Assembly (NCBI GenBank): GCA_900542235.1
Contig: UQNB01000012.1
Location: 1-33,079, forward strand
Direction of reading: 5' to 3'
DNA from: an uncultured Collinsella sp.
GTDB taxonomy: Bacteria; Actinomycetota; Coriobacteriia; Coriobacteriales; Coriobacteriaceae
DNA: 33,079 nucleotides
Shown here: positions 33,031 to 33,079 of the stretch, one piece after another
How positions within the stretch are numbered: the first letter of the stretch is position 1
How the letters are laid out: every line of letters begins with the position of its first letter
Program-made: the position numbers and the translations under genes
Notes under the pieces: model-generated
What the model was told of the DNA's origin: nothing
Seen by the model: the letters and a program-made list of their open reading frames with translations, nothing else
The model's database searches: none

Positions 33031-33079
33031 GGCTCGACGCTGCAAACGCCCCTAAGCGGCAATCTGACGTTCAATCGTC

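Overview
The window looks like a chromosomal stretch of a gut-type coriobacterium (Actinomycetota), most probably Collinsella or a close relative. I infer this from GC-rich codon use, strong AAGGAG-type ribosome binding sites, an LPXTG surface protein, the pta/ackA and DapH-type lysine genes, and the mix of housekeeping genes. No rRNA, tRNA, CRISPR array, prophage or complete insertion sequence is visible.

Layout. (1) 1-2617: cell-surface sugar genes, namely a family 2 glycosyltransferase and UDP-galactopyranose mutase, preceded by a 360-nt nested inverted duplication that contains the tail of a second glycosyltransferase. (2) 2849-6693: phosphotransacetylase facing two tandem acetate kinases, with a nested inverted repeat between them. 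(3) 6814-8984: an MFS exporter and a LysR regulator, visibly less GC-rich. (4) 9026-13209, minus strand: HIT protein, exonuclease VII small subunit, exonuclease VII large subunit split by a frameshift, a membrane zinc protease and RNase D. (5) 13308-16577: lipid kinase, a 30-residue membrane peptide and a sortase-anchored C69 peptidase.

(6) 16698-20346: an apparent tryptophan uptake operon. It has a promoter, a 22-codon leader peptide with three consecutive Trp codons, an intrinsic terminator, an S-component gene broken by a 28-bp insertion, a double ATPase and an EcfT permease. REP-like inverted repeats lie inside the operon. (7) 20406-22493: aspartate/glutamate racemase plus ATP-grasp ligase, a likely D-Asp cross-bridge module of peptidoglycan. 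(8) 22728-24728: a MOSC protein and a secreted coiled-coil lysozyme-like hydrolase. (9) 24766-27630, minus strand: membrane Ser/Thr kinase, HTH-like protein, FxLYD-type protein and a three-helix membrane protein. (10) 27633-33030: M20 deacylase divergent from a lysine/DAP operon. That operon starts with a lysine riboswitch, then a LysA-DapA fusion reading frame, dapB and dapH, and ends in a hairpin.

Several modules feed the cell wall: DAP synthesis, D-Asp ligation, muralytic hydrolase, sorted surface peptidase and galactofuranose supply. The most unusual points are the Trp-leader attenuator on a transporter operon, the LysA-DapA fusion, two conserved genes broken by 20-28 nt insertions, and the large palindromic region at the left edge. 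All functions are read from sequence motifs; no database search was possible.
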